Source of the DNA: Rhodothermia bacterium
Lineage (GTDB): Bacteria > Bacteroidota > Rhodothermia > Balneolales > Balneolaceae
NCBI GenBank assembly: GCA_030427885.1
Contig: JAUICM010000001.1
Coordinates: 558,001 to 622,000 of the forward strand
Direction: 5' to 3'
Length of the DNA: 64,000 nucleotides
Below are positions 25,299 to 34,306 of the stretch, piece after piece (position 1 is the stretch's first letter; each line of letters starts with the position of its first letter). The notes beneath the pieces were generated by a model that saw only the letters and a list, made by a program, of their open reading frames with translations, was not told the origin of the DNA and ran no database searches. The translations under genes and the position numbers were made by a program.

Positions 25299-26447
25299 TT
25301 GTCCGACTTTTCAGCTCCTTCCACTATTTCCATCACCTGCCCGAAAGGCATTACCCCTTATCTCAAAGAAGAGCTGGAGGAACTTGGTTTTCCGATTGTC
25401 AAAGAACGACTTGCGGGTATTGAAACGAAAGGGAGCCTTATCGACTGCATGAAACTGAATCTGACTCTGAGCACCGCTCACAGAGTTCATTATATGCTTA
25501 AAGAGTTCAAAGCTTCTAATGCAGAAGAAGTCCAGAAGAAACTCTCAACCATTCCGTGGGAAAGGTATATCGACAAATATGGCTACGTAAGCATTACTTC
25601 ATTCATCAATAATCCAACCATCACAAACGATCAGTTTGCCAATCTGATGGTGAAAGACGCTATTGTTGACCGGATCAGACAACGTCGCGGTGCACGCCCT
25701 GACAGCGGTTCTGATCTGACCAAAACCGTTGTTTTCCTTTTCTGGAAAGGCAATGATGCCGCTATTTACCTCGATACTTCCGGAGAGTCCATCTCGAGAC
25801 GAGGCTACCGGACCAACAGCCATACGGCTCCTATGCAGGAAACACTGGCCGCTGCTATCATCAAAGCAAGTAAATGGAAACCGGGACAGCATTTTATAAA
25901 TCCTATGTGTGGCAGTGGAACGCTGGCGATCGAAGCTGCACTAATGGCATTAAAAAGAGCTCCTGGGTTACTACGCCCCAATTATGGGATCAAACATATC
26001 CTGGGCTTCGATGAGGAGAAATGGAACGAACTGCGATCTGAACTTAAACAGGACTCCCTGAAAGATTTCCCTGAATACAGCCGGATACTAGCCACTGATA
26101 TCGATGCCAGAGCAATTGAAGCCGCTAAGAAGAATGCCAAAACTGCCGGCGTGGATCATTTGATCGAATTTACCCAATGTGACTTCCGGGACACTGAAGT
26201 TCCTTACGGAGATGGTGTTGTTGTGTTCAATCCACCATATGGGGAAAGAATTGGTCACGACCAGGCATTGGAAGGATTATATAAGACCATCGGTGATTTC
26301 TTCAAGCAGGACTGTAGTGGCAAATGGGGGTATGTATTTACCGGGAATTTTGATCTGGCTAAAAAAGTGGGGCTCAGAACCAATCAGAGAATAGAATTAT
26401 ACAACTCAACTATTGAGTGCAGGTTATTGGAATATGAGTTGTATTGA
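25299..26447 (+). CDS. THUMP-domain rRNA guanine-N2 methyltransferase
   Basis: 382 residues from a TTG start. The N-terminal THUMP/ferredoxin-like RNA-binding part (about 8-160) is followed by an SAM-dependent Rossmann domain: GSGTLAIEAALMA (motif I), ATDIDARAIEAAKKNA (motif II), and NPPYGERIG, the NPPY catalytic motif near 308-312. The architecture is that of YpsC or the N-terminal half of RlmL, acting on 23S rRNA G2445. It is not the fused RlmKL. No neighbouring rRNA gene is present. Confidence 0.93.
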   Translation: MSDFSAPSTISITCPKGITPYLKEELEELGFPIVKERLAGIETKGSLIDCMKLNLTLSTAHRVHYMLKEFKASNAEEVQKKLSTIPWERYIDKYGYVSITSFINNPTITNDQFANLMVKDAIVDRIRQRRGARPDSGSDLTKTVVFLFWKGNDAAIYLDTSGESISRRGYRTNSHTAPMQETLAAAIIKASKWKPGQHFINPMCGSGTLAIEAALMALKRAPGLLRPNYGIKHILGFDEEKWNELRSELKQDSLKDFPEYSRILATDIDARAIEAAKKNAKTAGVDHLIEFTQCDFRDTEVPYGDGVVVFNPPYGERIGHDQALEGLYKTIGDFFKQDCSGKWGYVFTGNFDLAKKVGLRTNQRIELYNSTIECRLLEYELY

Positions 26448-26467
26448 ATTTCGAACTGATGTTCCTG

Positions 26468-26493
26468 GAGGGAGGTAATAACTATCCTCCCTC
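26468..26493. terminator. GGAGGGA-type hairpin after the methyltransferase
   Basis: GAGGGAGG (26468-26475) and CCTCCCTC (26486-26493) form an 8-bp GC-rich stem with a 10-base loop, 20 bases after the stop. No strong T-tract follows, so termination is uncertain. It resembles the hairpin at 51913-51935. It lies between convergent genes. Confidence 0.55.
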
Positions 26494-26510
26494 ATCAAAC
26501 TCATATGTAA

Positions 26511-26765
26511 TTAATTTTTTACAACAATAGCGGGTGTACCACCAAACCTGATGCACTTCCTCATATATAAGTGAACTGCTTTTGGATCAGTAGTTTTCCA
26601 TTTTATTGCCGGAACTCTGTCTTCAGTACAGTAAATGAAAAAAACAGGGGTTTTCTCTACCCTTGCTTCTTTAGGATTCTTATCACTTTCTGTTTGAGCG
26701 TATGAGTTTACTCCTGTTAATGATCCTGCAAGTATGATCACAAAGAGTGTCAGTATTTTCTTCAT
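26511..26765 (-). CDS. Small exported hypothetical protein
   Basis: 84 residues. A clear Sec signal peptide (MKKILTLFVIILAGSLTGVNSYAQ, quoted here only for its hydrophobic nature) is cleaved near AQTES. The mature part, about 60 residues, contains two cysteines (FFIYCTEDRVP and MRKCIRFGG) that could pair in the periplasm. No family is recognised. Its 3' end lies convergent with the methyltransferase gene. It is a small envelope protein of unknown role. Confidence 0.55.
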   Translation of the reverse strand: MKKILTLFVIILAGSLTGVNSYAQTESDKNPKEARVEKTPVFFIYCTEDRVPAIKWKTTDPKAVHLYMRKCIRFGGTPAIVVKN

Positions 26766-26858
26766 TGTACCTGATTTAGTTAAAAAAATTAGATAGGCAT
26801 TTTTTTTTATAAATCAAAAAGTACTGCTACAGAACTAAAAAACAGAGTAAGAATAATT

Positions 26859-27281
26859 CTAGTAAGACCAGGCGATCACAAAGCAGCTGAAACAAAGAAA
26901 GACAGCTATCGGGGTCATGATCATTTTTTCTTTATCGCTTTCAGAATTAATATTCCCAATACTGCTGAAAGCAAATAATGCGAAAAAGATCCATACAGCA
27001 AATTTATCCATGCCTCCCAGGTTCAGCACATGAGCTATTCCTGCCGTTTCCATTACACTTAGTATTCCTGCTATAAATACCAGAACTGCCAGAAGGCTGC
27101 CCAATCTCAGATTTACAGGTAATTTACCATCGTACTTACCACCCCAGGCGTATTCACCCAGAGGAGCGCCAAAAGCTAACGCCAGCTGAAATATGATAAG
27201 CAATGAGCAAAGCACAGTGAAAACCCAAGCAAAAATATATCCTGCTGTAATTATTGTATCCGATTGTAATAGCAACAACAT
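26859..27281 (-). CDS. Hypothetical four-helix membrane protein
   Basis: About 140 residues from ATG at 27281; a GTG three codons upstream is also open. It has four helices (about 10-32, 53-73, 86-104 and 118-138). The first helix is followed by a conserved-looking segment, LAFGAPLGEYAWGGKYDGKLP, and then NLRLGSLL. Similar stretches occur in uncharacterised bacterial membrane proteins. Function unknown. It stands apart from the small exported gene (93 bases) and is divergent from the M1 peptidase. Confidence 0.6.
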   Translation of the reverse strand: MLLLLQSDTIITAGYIFAWVFTVLCSLLIIFQLALAFGAPLGEYAWGGKYDGKLPVNLRLGSLLAVLVFIAGILSVMETAGIAHVLNLGGMDKFAVWIFFALFAFSSIGNINSESDKEKMIMTPIAVFLCFSCFVIAWSY

Positions 27282-27408
27282 TTCACCCACCCAACATTTT
27301 ATATCCGTGTTCTAATTTTTTTTAACACTGTTTAGAACTAAGCTGCTTTGATATCTGAAGGTATTTAGGCACATTCTCCAGATTAAAACGCTAACGGGAT
27401 ATCACTTA

Positions 27409-29013
27409 ATGAATTACTTGAAACATACTATTCTTTCTTTAGCCTCTGCATTAATTCTTTTTAATGCTTCTGTAGCACAAAGTTATACAGACCGGCTCCA
27501 AACTATGGATGTTCAGCATTATACTCTTTCCTTCTCTTTGAATGATGAATCGGATGTTATAGAAGCCAAGGCTGATATAGAGATCAACTTCCTCAGATCC
27601 GTCGGTCAGTTCAACCTGGATCTATCCTCAGTAGATGAAAGTGGAAAAGGAATGACTGTCACTTCAATCAGTGCTGAAGGAAAAAACCTAAGGTTTGAAC
27701 ACCAGAATGATGTATTAACGATCTATTCCGATGAATCTGAAAATGCGACCTCAAATTTTACCATTGAATATTCCGGAATTCCAAAAACGGGTTTGATCAT
27801 TAGTACCAACAAATTTGGCGACCGTACTTTCTTTGGGGATAACTGGCCAAACCGGGCCCATAACTGGATTCCTTCCGTAGACCACCCTTCTGACAAAGCT
27901 TATTTCACCTTTATTGTGGATGCGCCAGATCACTATCAGGTTGTCGCAAATGGGATTCTAAAAGAAGAGATCAATATTGATGATGAGATCACCAGGTATA
28001 AATGGGAAACTACTGTCCCGCTTCCAACCAAAGTAGCTGTTATCGGTGTAGCCCGGTTTGCGGTTCAGAATGTTAAGAAGATACATGATATTGAAGTTTC
28101 AACATGGGTATATCCTCAGAACGCTGATGAAGGTTTTTATGATTATGAACCAGCAGCTTCTATTCTCGATTTCTTTATTGATTTTATTGGCCCCTACCCT
28201 TATCAAAAACTCGCAAATGTACAGTCTAAGACTCAATTTGGAGGAATGGAAAATGCCAGTAATATCTTCTATTTCGAAAACTCGGTAAACGGAAACCAAT
28301 CGGTTAATACTCTTCTGGCTCATGAAATTGCCCATCAGTGGTTTGGTAATTCTGCTTCCGAAGTTGACTGGGCTCATGTTTGGTTAAGCGAAGGTTTTGC
28401 CACCTATATGACCAATCTCTATGTAGAATTAAATAACAGTGAAGAAGATTTCAGGGATCTACTGCTTCAGCAACGATCAGCTGTTATCGGATTTTATAAA
28501 CAGAGCCCGCTTCCTGTAGTCAACACCGAGGAAACCAACTATATGAGATTACTGAATGCCAATTCCTACCAGAAAGGTGGTTGGGTGCTTCATATGCTGC
28601 GTAATAAACTCGGTGATGACACTTTCCATGAAGCTATCAAAACCTATTACGATACTTATAAACTGAGTAACGCATCCAGCGAGAATTTCAGAGATGTGGT
28701 TGAAAAAGTTTCCGGCCAGGAACTGGATTCATTCTTCGGGCAATGGTTATACAAAACCGGTCATCCGGAACTGAAAGTAACGCATAAGACGAACCGCAAT
28801 AAAACAACCATAACGGTAGAACAGGTTCAAAAGACCGGAACGATATTTGAATTTCCACTGGAGATCGAATTAACGTTCGCTGATGGAAGCTCTGAGATAA
28901 AGACTCTTGAGGTTAATAAGAAAAAGCAAAATTTCGATCTGGAAGTGTCCTCTGCCCCATCAAACCTGACTTTAGACCCAAACGTGAAGCTGTTGTTTGA
29001 AGAGGTGAAGTAA
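27409..29013 (+). CDS. M1-family zinc metallopeptidase, exported
   Basis: 534 residues with a signal peptide (about 1-23, ending SVAQS). The N-terminal beta domain is followed by the exopeptidase motif GGMEN (278-282) and the zinc site H305-E306-x2-H309 (AHEIAHQWFGN) with E328 (LSEGFATYM) as the third ligand. The catalytic domain ends near 440, and a short C-terminal beta domain closes it. It removes N-terminal residues from peptides in the periplasm or outside. The C-terminal helical domain of the classic APN fold is absent. Confidence 0.94.
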   Translation: MNYLKHTILSLASALILFNASVAQSYTDRLQTMDVQHYTLSFSLNDESDVIEAKADIEINFLRSVGQFNLDLSSVDESGKGMTVTSISAEGKNLRFEHQNDVLTIYSDESENATSNFTIEYSGIPKTGLIISTNKFGDRTFFGDNWPNRAHNWIPSVDHPSDKAYFTFIVDAPDHYQVVANGILKEEINIDDEITRYKWETTVPLPTKVAVIGVARFAVQNVKKIHDIEVSTWVYPQNADEGFYDYEPAASILDFFIDFIGPYPYQKLANVQSKTQFGGMENASNIFYFENSVNGNQSVNTLLAHEIAHQWFGNSASEVDWAHVWLSEGFATYMTNLYVELNNSEEDFRDLLLQQRSAVIGFYKQSPLPVVNTEETNYMRLLNANSYQKGGWVLHMLRNKLGDDTFHEAIKTYYDTYKLSNASSENFRDVVEKVSGQELDSFFGQWLYKTGHPELKVTHKTNRNKTTITVEQVQKTGTIFEFPLEIELTFADGSSEIKTLEVNKKKQNFDLEVSSAPSNLTLDPNVKLLFEEVK

Positions 29014-29024
29014 GATTTTTTGTA

Positions 29025-29156
29025 AAGTCATTCTGAGGACACCTCCGAAGAATCTGATCGTTGTCGGGTTTAGAAGATAGCTTCATCTTAAGAAAAGAAT
29101 TAAACAGCTCTCATCGATAAGGTCCTTCTCCGCCAGTTGGCGGATCAGGATGACTT
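29025..29156. repeat. Dispersed palindromic element with terminal inverted repeats
   Basis: The left end AAGTCATTCTGA (29025-29036) is the inverted copy of TCAGGATGACTT (29145-29156) with one mismatch. The element has an internal GC hairpin. A related GTCATTCTGAG core recurs at 31648-31658. No transposase is present. It behaves like a small REP or MITE-like spacer element. Confidence 0.6.
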
Positions 29157-29180
29157 AATTATTAATCATCGGATTAGCAA

Positions 29181-29206
29181 TTAGTCTCCCCTTGAGGGGA
29201 GACTAA
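29181..29206. terminator. Perfect 11-bp hairpin in the spacer
   Basis: TTAGTCTCCCC and GGGGAGACTAA form a perfect 11-bp stem with a 4-base TTGA loop. It is immediately followed by a second hairpin (29206-29229). It lies between convergent genes and could block transcription from either side. No T-run supports classic termination, so the call is tentative. Confidence 0.45.
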
Positions 29207-29339
29207 TAAATCAGCAATTCCTGATTTATTCTGAGGGGTGTCCTGAATTAGTTTCAATCATCCATAAGGACACCTTCCCATTTTTCCGCAAACGGAAGAA
29301 CTCACATTTCTCAAGGGAGGACTTACTCTTTTAGAATAA

Positions 29340-30929
29340 TCAAAACTTACTCCCTCTTATCCAGGTATCGGAGCGGGCCCAGCTGGCTTCGAAATCGGCA
29401 TCTACTTCCGGATCTGATTTTCCTTGTCCTTCCAAAGCCTGTTGCAAACCAAATAATGACCAGCCATTATGTGGATGATCCTTAAGCTCATCACGATATA
29501 CTTGTTCCGCTTTTGTAAACTGTCCATCTGCGATTAAGGCAGCTCCCAGCCAGTGTCTTGGTGAAAATGGTAATGGTTCGGGTTCGTCATATTGCAAACT
29601 GTCATAGTAAGCAACTGACTGTTCAAGGGTTGCAATAGCCTGATCCGTATTTCCTTCTTTGGTTTCAATCTCTCCTTTTAAAATACCCCCTACAATACTA
29701 AGCAAGTGTTTTGCTGAATGTCCCCGAAAACTTCTTTTAGAGGAATCAGCCAGTGCAGTTACTTTTAGTAGATGATATTTTGCAAGATCTGTATCTCCTT
29801 CTTTAAGCTGAGCATACCCCTGAGAAAAATGCCACATTCCCAATGGAATATCCTGCGTTGGTTTCTCAGTTACTTTCAGCACTTCACTGAACCGTCCAAA
29901 ACGAATGAGGGTAAGCACCTCATACATATTATTCCCGGTCAGTTTAGCATAATCTCTTCCTGCCTGGGTAGCTATTCCACCCTGACCGTCCATTGAACCT
30001 GCAAAGAGCAGCATATGCAAATTGTGACTTGGATAAATCGCAAAGCCCTCACCCACTGCCGCTTTCTGATCCGAATGCCAGGCCATAATATTTGACTTTA
30101 CCCCGTCGCCCCAACGACCCACCTGATTCCAGGTATGTGATGGCATATGATTGATATGACTGGCCCCGGGAATGGAAGTTCCGATAAATTCAGCACAGGC
30201 TTCCGCTTTTTCAGGTCGTGTTGTTGACTCAGTCGCATGAATGTATAAATGACAGGCACCAGGATGTTTGATGTCTTTGGCCAAAATTTCTTCCAGTACC
30301 TGATGCAGTTTCTGAACATCCGGATCATTAATGTCTCTGTTTCCACGTCGGGGTTCCATCAGGAATAGTGCTTCCGCGTAAAATGTAGCAGCATCCAGAT
30401 CATTGGGATACTTCTCCGCTACCTCTTTCATGGCCATAGCATATGCGGTATCCTGAACAGCTTTCGTATCAGGATCATAATCCTCAACATAACGAACTGA
30501 CATAGCTTCGATAAAGGCTTCTTCCTTTTCTGAGGCATGTCCTTTGTTAGCCAATTCTACCGCTTTCCGAATTGCCGCATATGCTCTTGGAGCTTCCTCT
30601 TTTCTCATTGGGCCGTTCAGATAAGATCCCCATGCCCATGCCTCGCCCCAGTAACAGATCGCACACTCAGGATCATTTTTCCAGGCTTCCCGAAATGATC
30701 GGGCTCCATCTTCCTTCGCAAAGGCATACATCATTTGAAATCCCTGATTAAAATAGGACTGTGCCATTTTATTGTTGGAAGAGATCGGGCGTTCAAAATC
30801 ACCAAGCGCTTTGGTATACAGATCGAAAGGTTCATCAAACTCAGGTGGGTAACTCACTTCTTGAGCGATAACGGCGATTGGTATTAATAGAAGGACTACT
30901 AAGGAACTGAGGGGTTTTAATCCAGACAT
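29340..30929 (-). CDS. Exported tetratricopeptide-repeat protein
   Basis: 529 residues with a Sec signal peptide (about 1-22). The mature protein is all-helical with TPR-like repeats, most readable near 60-105 (FNQGFQMMYAFAKEDGARSF, then EAWKNDPECAICYWGEAW) and in the C-terminal third (AIATLEQSVAYYDSL, then KAEQVYRDELKDHP). The C-A-I-C pair is not followed by His, so it is not a heme site. Its role is probably as an envelope scaffold. It is divergent from the HMA-AraC gene, 93 bases away. Confidence 0.85.
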   Translation of the reverse strand: MSGLKPLSSLVVLLLIPIAVIAQEVSYPPEFDEPFDLYTKALGDFERPISSNNKMAQSYFNQGFQMMYAFAKEDGARSFREAWKNDPECAICYWGEAWAWGSYLNGPMRKEEAPRAYAAIRKAVELANKGHASEKEEAFIEAMSVRYVEDYDPDTKAVQDTAYAMAMKEVAEKYPNDLDAATFYAEALFLMEPRRGNRDINDPDVQKLHQVLEEILAKDIKHPGACHLYIHATESTTRPEKAEACAEFIGTSIPGASHINHMPSHTWNQVGRWGDGVKSNIMAWHSDQKAAVGEGFAIYPSHNLHMLLFAGSMDGQGGIATQAGRDYAKLTGNNMYEVLTLIRFGRFSEVLKVTEKPTQDIPLGMWHFSQGYAQLKEGDTDLAKYHLLKVTALADSSKRSFRGHSAKHLLSIVGGILKGEIETKEGNTDQAIATLEQSVAYYDSLQYDEPEPLPFSPRHWLGAALIADGQFTKAEQVYRDELKDHPHNGWSLFGLQQALEGQGKSDPEVDADFEASWARSDTWIRGSKF

Positions 30930-31022
30930 GATTTGCTTTGTTTAATTAATGCCGACCAAGCTAATCGAAAGTAGCTATGATGGCAAGGTTCGAAATGAAA
31001 AAACAAAGTTGTACTTTTAATT

Positions 31023-31592
31023 ATGAAAACAGATCAGATCCATATTAAAAACATGGTATGCGGACGATGTATCAAGGTTGTTCGGGATGAATTCGAAAAA
31101 CTGGGATATGCTGTTAAAAGTGTGGACCTTGGTAAAGTTGAGCTGGTTCAACCCACAGAGATCGACGAATCTAAACTGCGATCAGCTCTGGAGAAAGAAG
31201 GATTTGAACTCATTGACAGCGAAAGCAACCGGGTCATCAGTAAGATCAAAACCCACATTATTAAACTGATCAGAGATGAATCTGGCAACGACGAGCATGT
31301 TAACCTGACCGAATTCCTTGAAAAAGAGATTGGTAAGAGCTACTCCTCCCTTTCCACCCTGTTCTCGAAATCAGAAGGGAGAACCATTGAGAAATTTGCC
31401 ATTCAACAACGAATCGAACGCGTTAAAGAACTGTTGGTATATGGAGAGAAAACCATCAGCGAGATCGCCTGGGAATTGGGCTATAGCAGTGCTCAGTACT
31501 TGTCTAATCAGTTCAAATCAGAAACAGGTCTTACTCCCACTGAATTCAGGAAGGTGATCTCCTCGGGACGTAAACCGCTTGATAAGGTGTAG
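31023..31592 (+). CDS. HMA-domain / AraC-type fusion regulator
   Basis: 189 residues. The N-terminal 65 residues form a heavy-metal-associated (HMA) ferredoxin-like domain with metal site M11-x-C13-x2-C16 (MVCGRC). It lacks the usual GMxCxxC order in detail but keeps the CxxC pair. Residues about 95-178 form an AraC double-helix-turn-helix, including ISEIAWELGYSSAQYLSNQF and TGLTPTEFRK. This suggests a one-component regulator in which Cu+ or another soft metal bound to the HMA domain controls DNA binding. It sits 150 bases before copA, heading the metal-resistance island. Confidence 0.88.
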   Translation: MKTDQIHIKNMVCGRCIKVVRDEFEKLGYAVKSVDLGKVELVQPTEIDESKLRSALEKEGFELIDSESNRVISKIKTHIIKLIRDESGNDEHVNLTEFLEKEIGKSYSSLSTLFSKSEGRTIEKFAIQQRIERVKELLVYGEKTISEIAWELGYSSAQYLSNQFKSETGLTPTEFRKVISSGRKPLDKV

Positions 31593-31600
31593 TTCTTCAT

Positions 31601-31662
31601 TTTGCTCAGAATGACAATTATGAATTTTATTCCAGTACCTGGGATTTGTCATTCTGAGCGAA
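31601..31662. repeat. Inverted repeat between regulator and copA
   Basis: TTTGCTCAGAATGACAA (31601-31617) pairs with TTGTCATTCTGAGCGAA (31646-31662) at 16 of 17 positions across a 28-base loop. The GTCATTCTGAG core also occurs at 29027. It could be a dispersed spacer element or an attenuator; the shared core favours the former. There is no U-tract. Confidence 0.6.
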
Positions 31663-31758
31663 AGCCAAGAATACTACACGTCTTTTCAAAAATTCTGTAC
31701 ATCATCTGTTTTAACATTTCCTCATTTTAACTCCCGAACTTTAACATTGGGTTTAAAA

Positions 31759-34257
31759 ATGAAGCACATATATAAAATTCAGGGAATGAGCTGCAATGGA
31801 TGCAGAAACCATGTACAGGAAGCATTAAGTAAAGCTCCGGGCGTTACCAATGTCGAGGTTGATCTGGAAAAAGCTGAAGCTGAGATCGAAATGGGTTTTC
31901 ATGTAAGCGTTGGAGTTTTACAGGGGGCTTTAAAGGAAGCCGGTGGTCAGTATTCCATTCATATGGCTGATAATCTGGAGCATCATGATCATTCTCACCA
32001 CGGGCATCATCATCATGGCAAAGACCACAATACACCCAAAGGCAACGGAACAGGAGTATTCTACTGCCCCATGCATTGTGAGGGAGATAAAACATACGAT
32101 GAACCCGGTGATTGTCCGGTATGTGGAATGGATCTGGTGGAAGAAGTAAGCATGAGTTCAGTTTCTTCTACCAAATATACCTGTCCGATGCATCCTGAGG
32201 TTGTGCAAGATAAACCGGGCTCTTGCCCCAAATGTGGTATGGAGCTGGTGCCATTGGAAGCAGATGAATCAGCAGAAGAAAAAAAATATAAGCGTCTGTT
32301 AAAAAAATTCTGGATCGCTGTAGCCTTTACCCTTCCAATATTCCTGATAGCGATGTCGGAGATGGTTTCTGACAACCCGCTGTATGAATGGCTGAGTGTA
32401 AAAACCTGGAACTGGGTTCAGTTCGGATTATCACTTCCTGTCGTGTTTTATGCCACCTGGATGTTTTTTGAACGTGCATGGCGTTCGATCAAAACCATGA
32501 ATCTGAACATGTTTACCCTTATTGGGATTGGAGCCGGAGTAGCCTGGCTGTTCAGCTTTTTTGCGATCCTGTTTCCCGGGTTCTTTCCTGAGCAGTTCCT
32601 GACCGATCATGGAACTGTACATGTATATTTTGAATCAGCCACTGTAATACTTACTCTCGTGTTATTAGGGCAAGTACTTGAAGCCAAGGCACATAGTCAG
32701 ACTAATAATGCTGTAAAAGAGCTCATGAAACTGGCCCCGAATACTGCAATTCGGGTTAATGAAGATGGCTCGGAAGAGGAAGTGCACATGGATGAGATTC
32801 AAGTCGGAGATAAACTAAAAGTGAAGCCCGGTGAGAAAATCCCCGTGGATGGCTCAGTACTTGAAGGAGAATCCAATATTGATGAATCCATGATCACCGG
32901 TGAACCCATGGCCGTCTCAAAATCGAAAGGTGATACTGTTAGTTCAGGTACCATAAATGGGAACAGCAGTTTTATAATGAAAGCAGAAAAGATCGGTTCA
33001 GATACTCTTCTTTCCCAGATCGTTGAAATGGTAAATAAAGCCAGTCACAGCCGTGCCCCTATTCAGAATCTGGCGGATCGTATCTCTACCTACTTTGTTC
33101 CGGCTGTGATCCTTATCGCAGCAATCACCTACTTCGTATGGCTTTTCTTTGGTCCTGAACCCGCAAATGTATATGCCTTAGTAAATGCTATTGCCGTGCT
33201 TATCATAGCATGTCCCTGTGCCCTTGGATTGGCAACGCCTATGTCTGTGATGGTAGGAGTTGGAAAAGGTGCTCAGAATGGAGTGTTGATCAAAAACGCA
33301 GAAGCACTGGAAGGGCTAAATAAGATCGATGTTCTCATTGTGGACAAAACCGGGACTGTTACTCAGGGTAAACCTGAAGTTTCCAGAGTTGTGGTTACCA
33401 ATGAAGATTATTCTGAAGAAGAAGTCACACAATGGATTACTTCATTGAACAATGAAAGTGAACACCCGATCGCTGATGCAATTGTGGCCTACGGCAAGGA
33501 AAAGGGTATTGAATTACTCAAAGTATCCGGTTTTGAATCCCAGACCGGAAAAGGTGTAAATGGAACTGTTGATGGTAAAAAGATGAAGCTCGGAAATTCA
33601 AAGCTAATTGAAAACCCATCCGAAGTTGAAGACAAAGACCAGGGAAATACCATTTCCTGGCTGGAAGTGGATGGAGCAACAGCCGGATATGTAGTGATCG
33701 ATGATCCTATCAAAGAAAGCAGCAGGAAAGCGATCAAAGAGCTGCAGGATCATGGTGTTGAAGTAATCATGTTAACGGGTGACAATCCCCAAACAGCAAA
33801 GAAAGTATCTGATGAAGTGGGATTATCGGATTATAAAGCAGAATGTCTGCCAGAGGACAAACAGAAGGAAATAAAACGACTACAGGATCAAGGCAAGAAA
33901 GTGGCTATGGCCGGAGATGGAACCAATGATGCCCCTGCCCTTGCTCAGGCCGATATTGGGATTGCCATGGGAACCGGAACCGATGTAGCTATCGAATCAG
34001 CAGGTATCACCTTAGTTAAAGGGGAACTAAGCGGAATCGTGAAGGCATACAATCTGAGTCACAGCGTGGTTAAGAATATCAAAGAAAACCTGTTCTTTGC
34101 ATTGATCTATAACTCAGTTGGTGTTCCAATCGCAGCCGGTGTATTATTTCCAGTATTCGGAATGTTGTTATCGCCTATGATCGCAGCACTGGCTATGAGT
34201 TTCAGCTCCGTATCTGTTATTGGGAATGCCCTGAGACTCAAAGCAGTTAAACTATAA
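31759..34257 (+). CDS. copA: CopA-type copper P1B-ATPase
   Basis: 832 residues from ATG at 31759; a TTG four codons upstream is also open. Order: HMA domain with C12/C15 (GMSCNGC); a His-rich linker (about 75-90); two HMBD zinc-ribbon-like modules at about 101-126 and 140-165 (CPMH...CPxCGM each); then the ATPase core. Landmarks are TGEP, the transmembrane metal site C485-P-C487 (ACPCALG), phosphorylated D529 (DKTGT), a cytoplasmic HP motif (SEHPIADA) and GDGTNDAPAL. The CPC class exports Cu+ or Ag+ from the cytoplasm. It is regulated probably by the upstream HMA-AraC protein. Confidence 0.95.
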   Translation: MKHIYKIQGMSCNGCRNHVQEALSKAPGVTNVEVDLEKAEAEIEMGFHVSVGVLQGALKEAGGQYSIHMADNLEHHDHSHHGHHHHGKDHNTPKGNGTGVFYCPMHCEGDKTYDEPGDCPVCGMDLVEEVSMSSVSSTKYTCPMHPEVVQDKPGSCPKCGMELVPLEADESAEEKKYKRLLKKFWIAVAFTLPIFLIAMSEMVSDNPLYEWLSVKTWNWVQFGLSLPVVFYATWMFFERAWRSIKTMNLNMFTLIGIGAGVAWLFSFFAILFPGFFPEQFLTDHGTVHVYFESATVILTLVLLGQVLEAKAHSQTNNAVKELMKLAPNTAIRVNEDGSEEEVHMDEIQVGDKLKVKPGEKIPVDGSVLEGESNIDESMITGEPMAVSKSKGDTVSSGTINGNSSFIMKAEKIGSDTLLSQIVEMVNKASHSRAPIQNLADRISTYFVPAVILIAAITYFVWLFFGPEPANVYALVNAIAVLIIACPCALGLATPMSVMVGVGKGAQNGVLIKNAEALEGLNKIDVLIVDKTGTVTQGKPEVSRVVVTNEDYSEEEVTQWITSLNNESEHPIADAIVAYGKEKGIELLKVSGFESQTGKGVNGTVDGKKMKLGNSKLIENPSEVEDKDQGNTISWLEVDGATAGYVVIDDPIKESSRKAIKELQDHGVEVIMLTGDNPQTAKKVSDEVGLSDYKAECLPEDKQKEIKRLQDQGKKVAMAGDGTNDAPALAQADIGIAMGTGTDVAIESAGITLVKGELSGIVKAYNLSHSVVKNIKENLFFALIYNSVGVPIAAGVLFPVFGMLLSPMIAALAMSFSSVSVIGNALRLKAVKL

Positions 34258-34306
34258 GTTATACTTTAGTGATCATTATTTAGGATAGTTTTTATATTTT
34301 TGACGC

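Larger units (their letters stand above)
29014..29339. other. Non-coding spacer with several palindromes
   Basis: 326 bases with no credible gene. It contains a mobile-looking element bounded by near-identical inverted ends (29025-29036 and 29145-29156, 11 of 12 matching), with an internal perfect hairpin TCCGCC/GGCGGA (29129-29144). It also has a perfect 11-bp hairpin TTAGTCTCCCC/GGGGAGACTAA (29181-29206), a 9-bp arm pair ATAAATCAG/CTGATTTAT (29206-29229), and GGTGTCCT/AGGACACC (29237-29274). Confidence 0.7.

Noticed and set aside
29129-29144. GC hairpin TCCGCC/GGCGGA as a terminator of the M1 gene
   Set aside because: It lies over 110 bases from the stop, lacks a T-tract, and is inside the palindromic repeat; better explained as part of that element.
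30690-30720. CAIC in the TPR protein as a heme or metal motif
   Set aside because: C-x2-C is followed by Tyr, not His, so not a c-type heme site, and there is no second pair.
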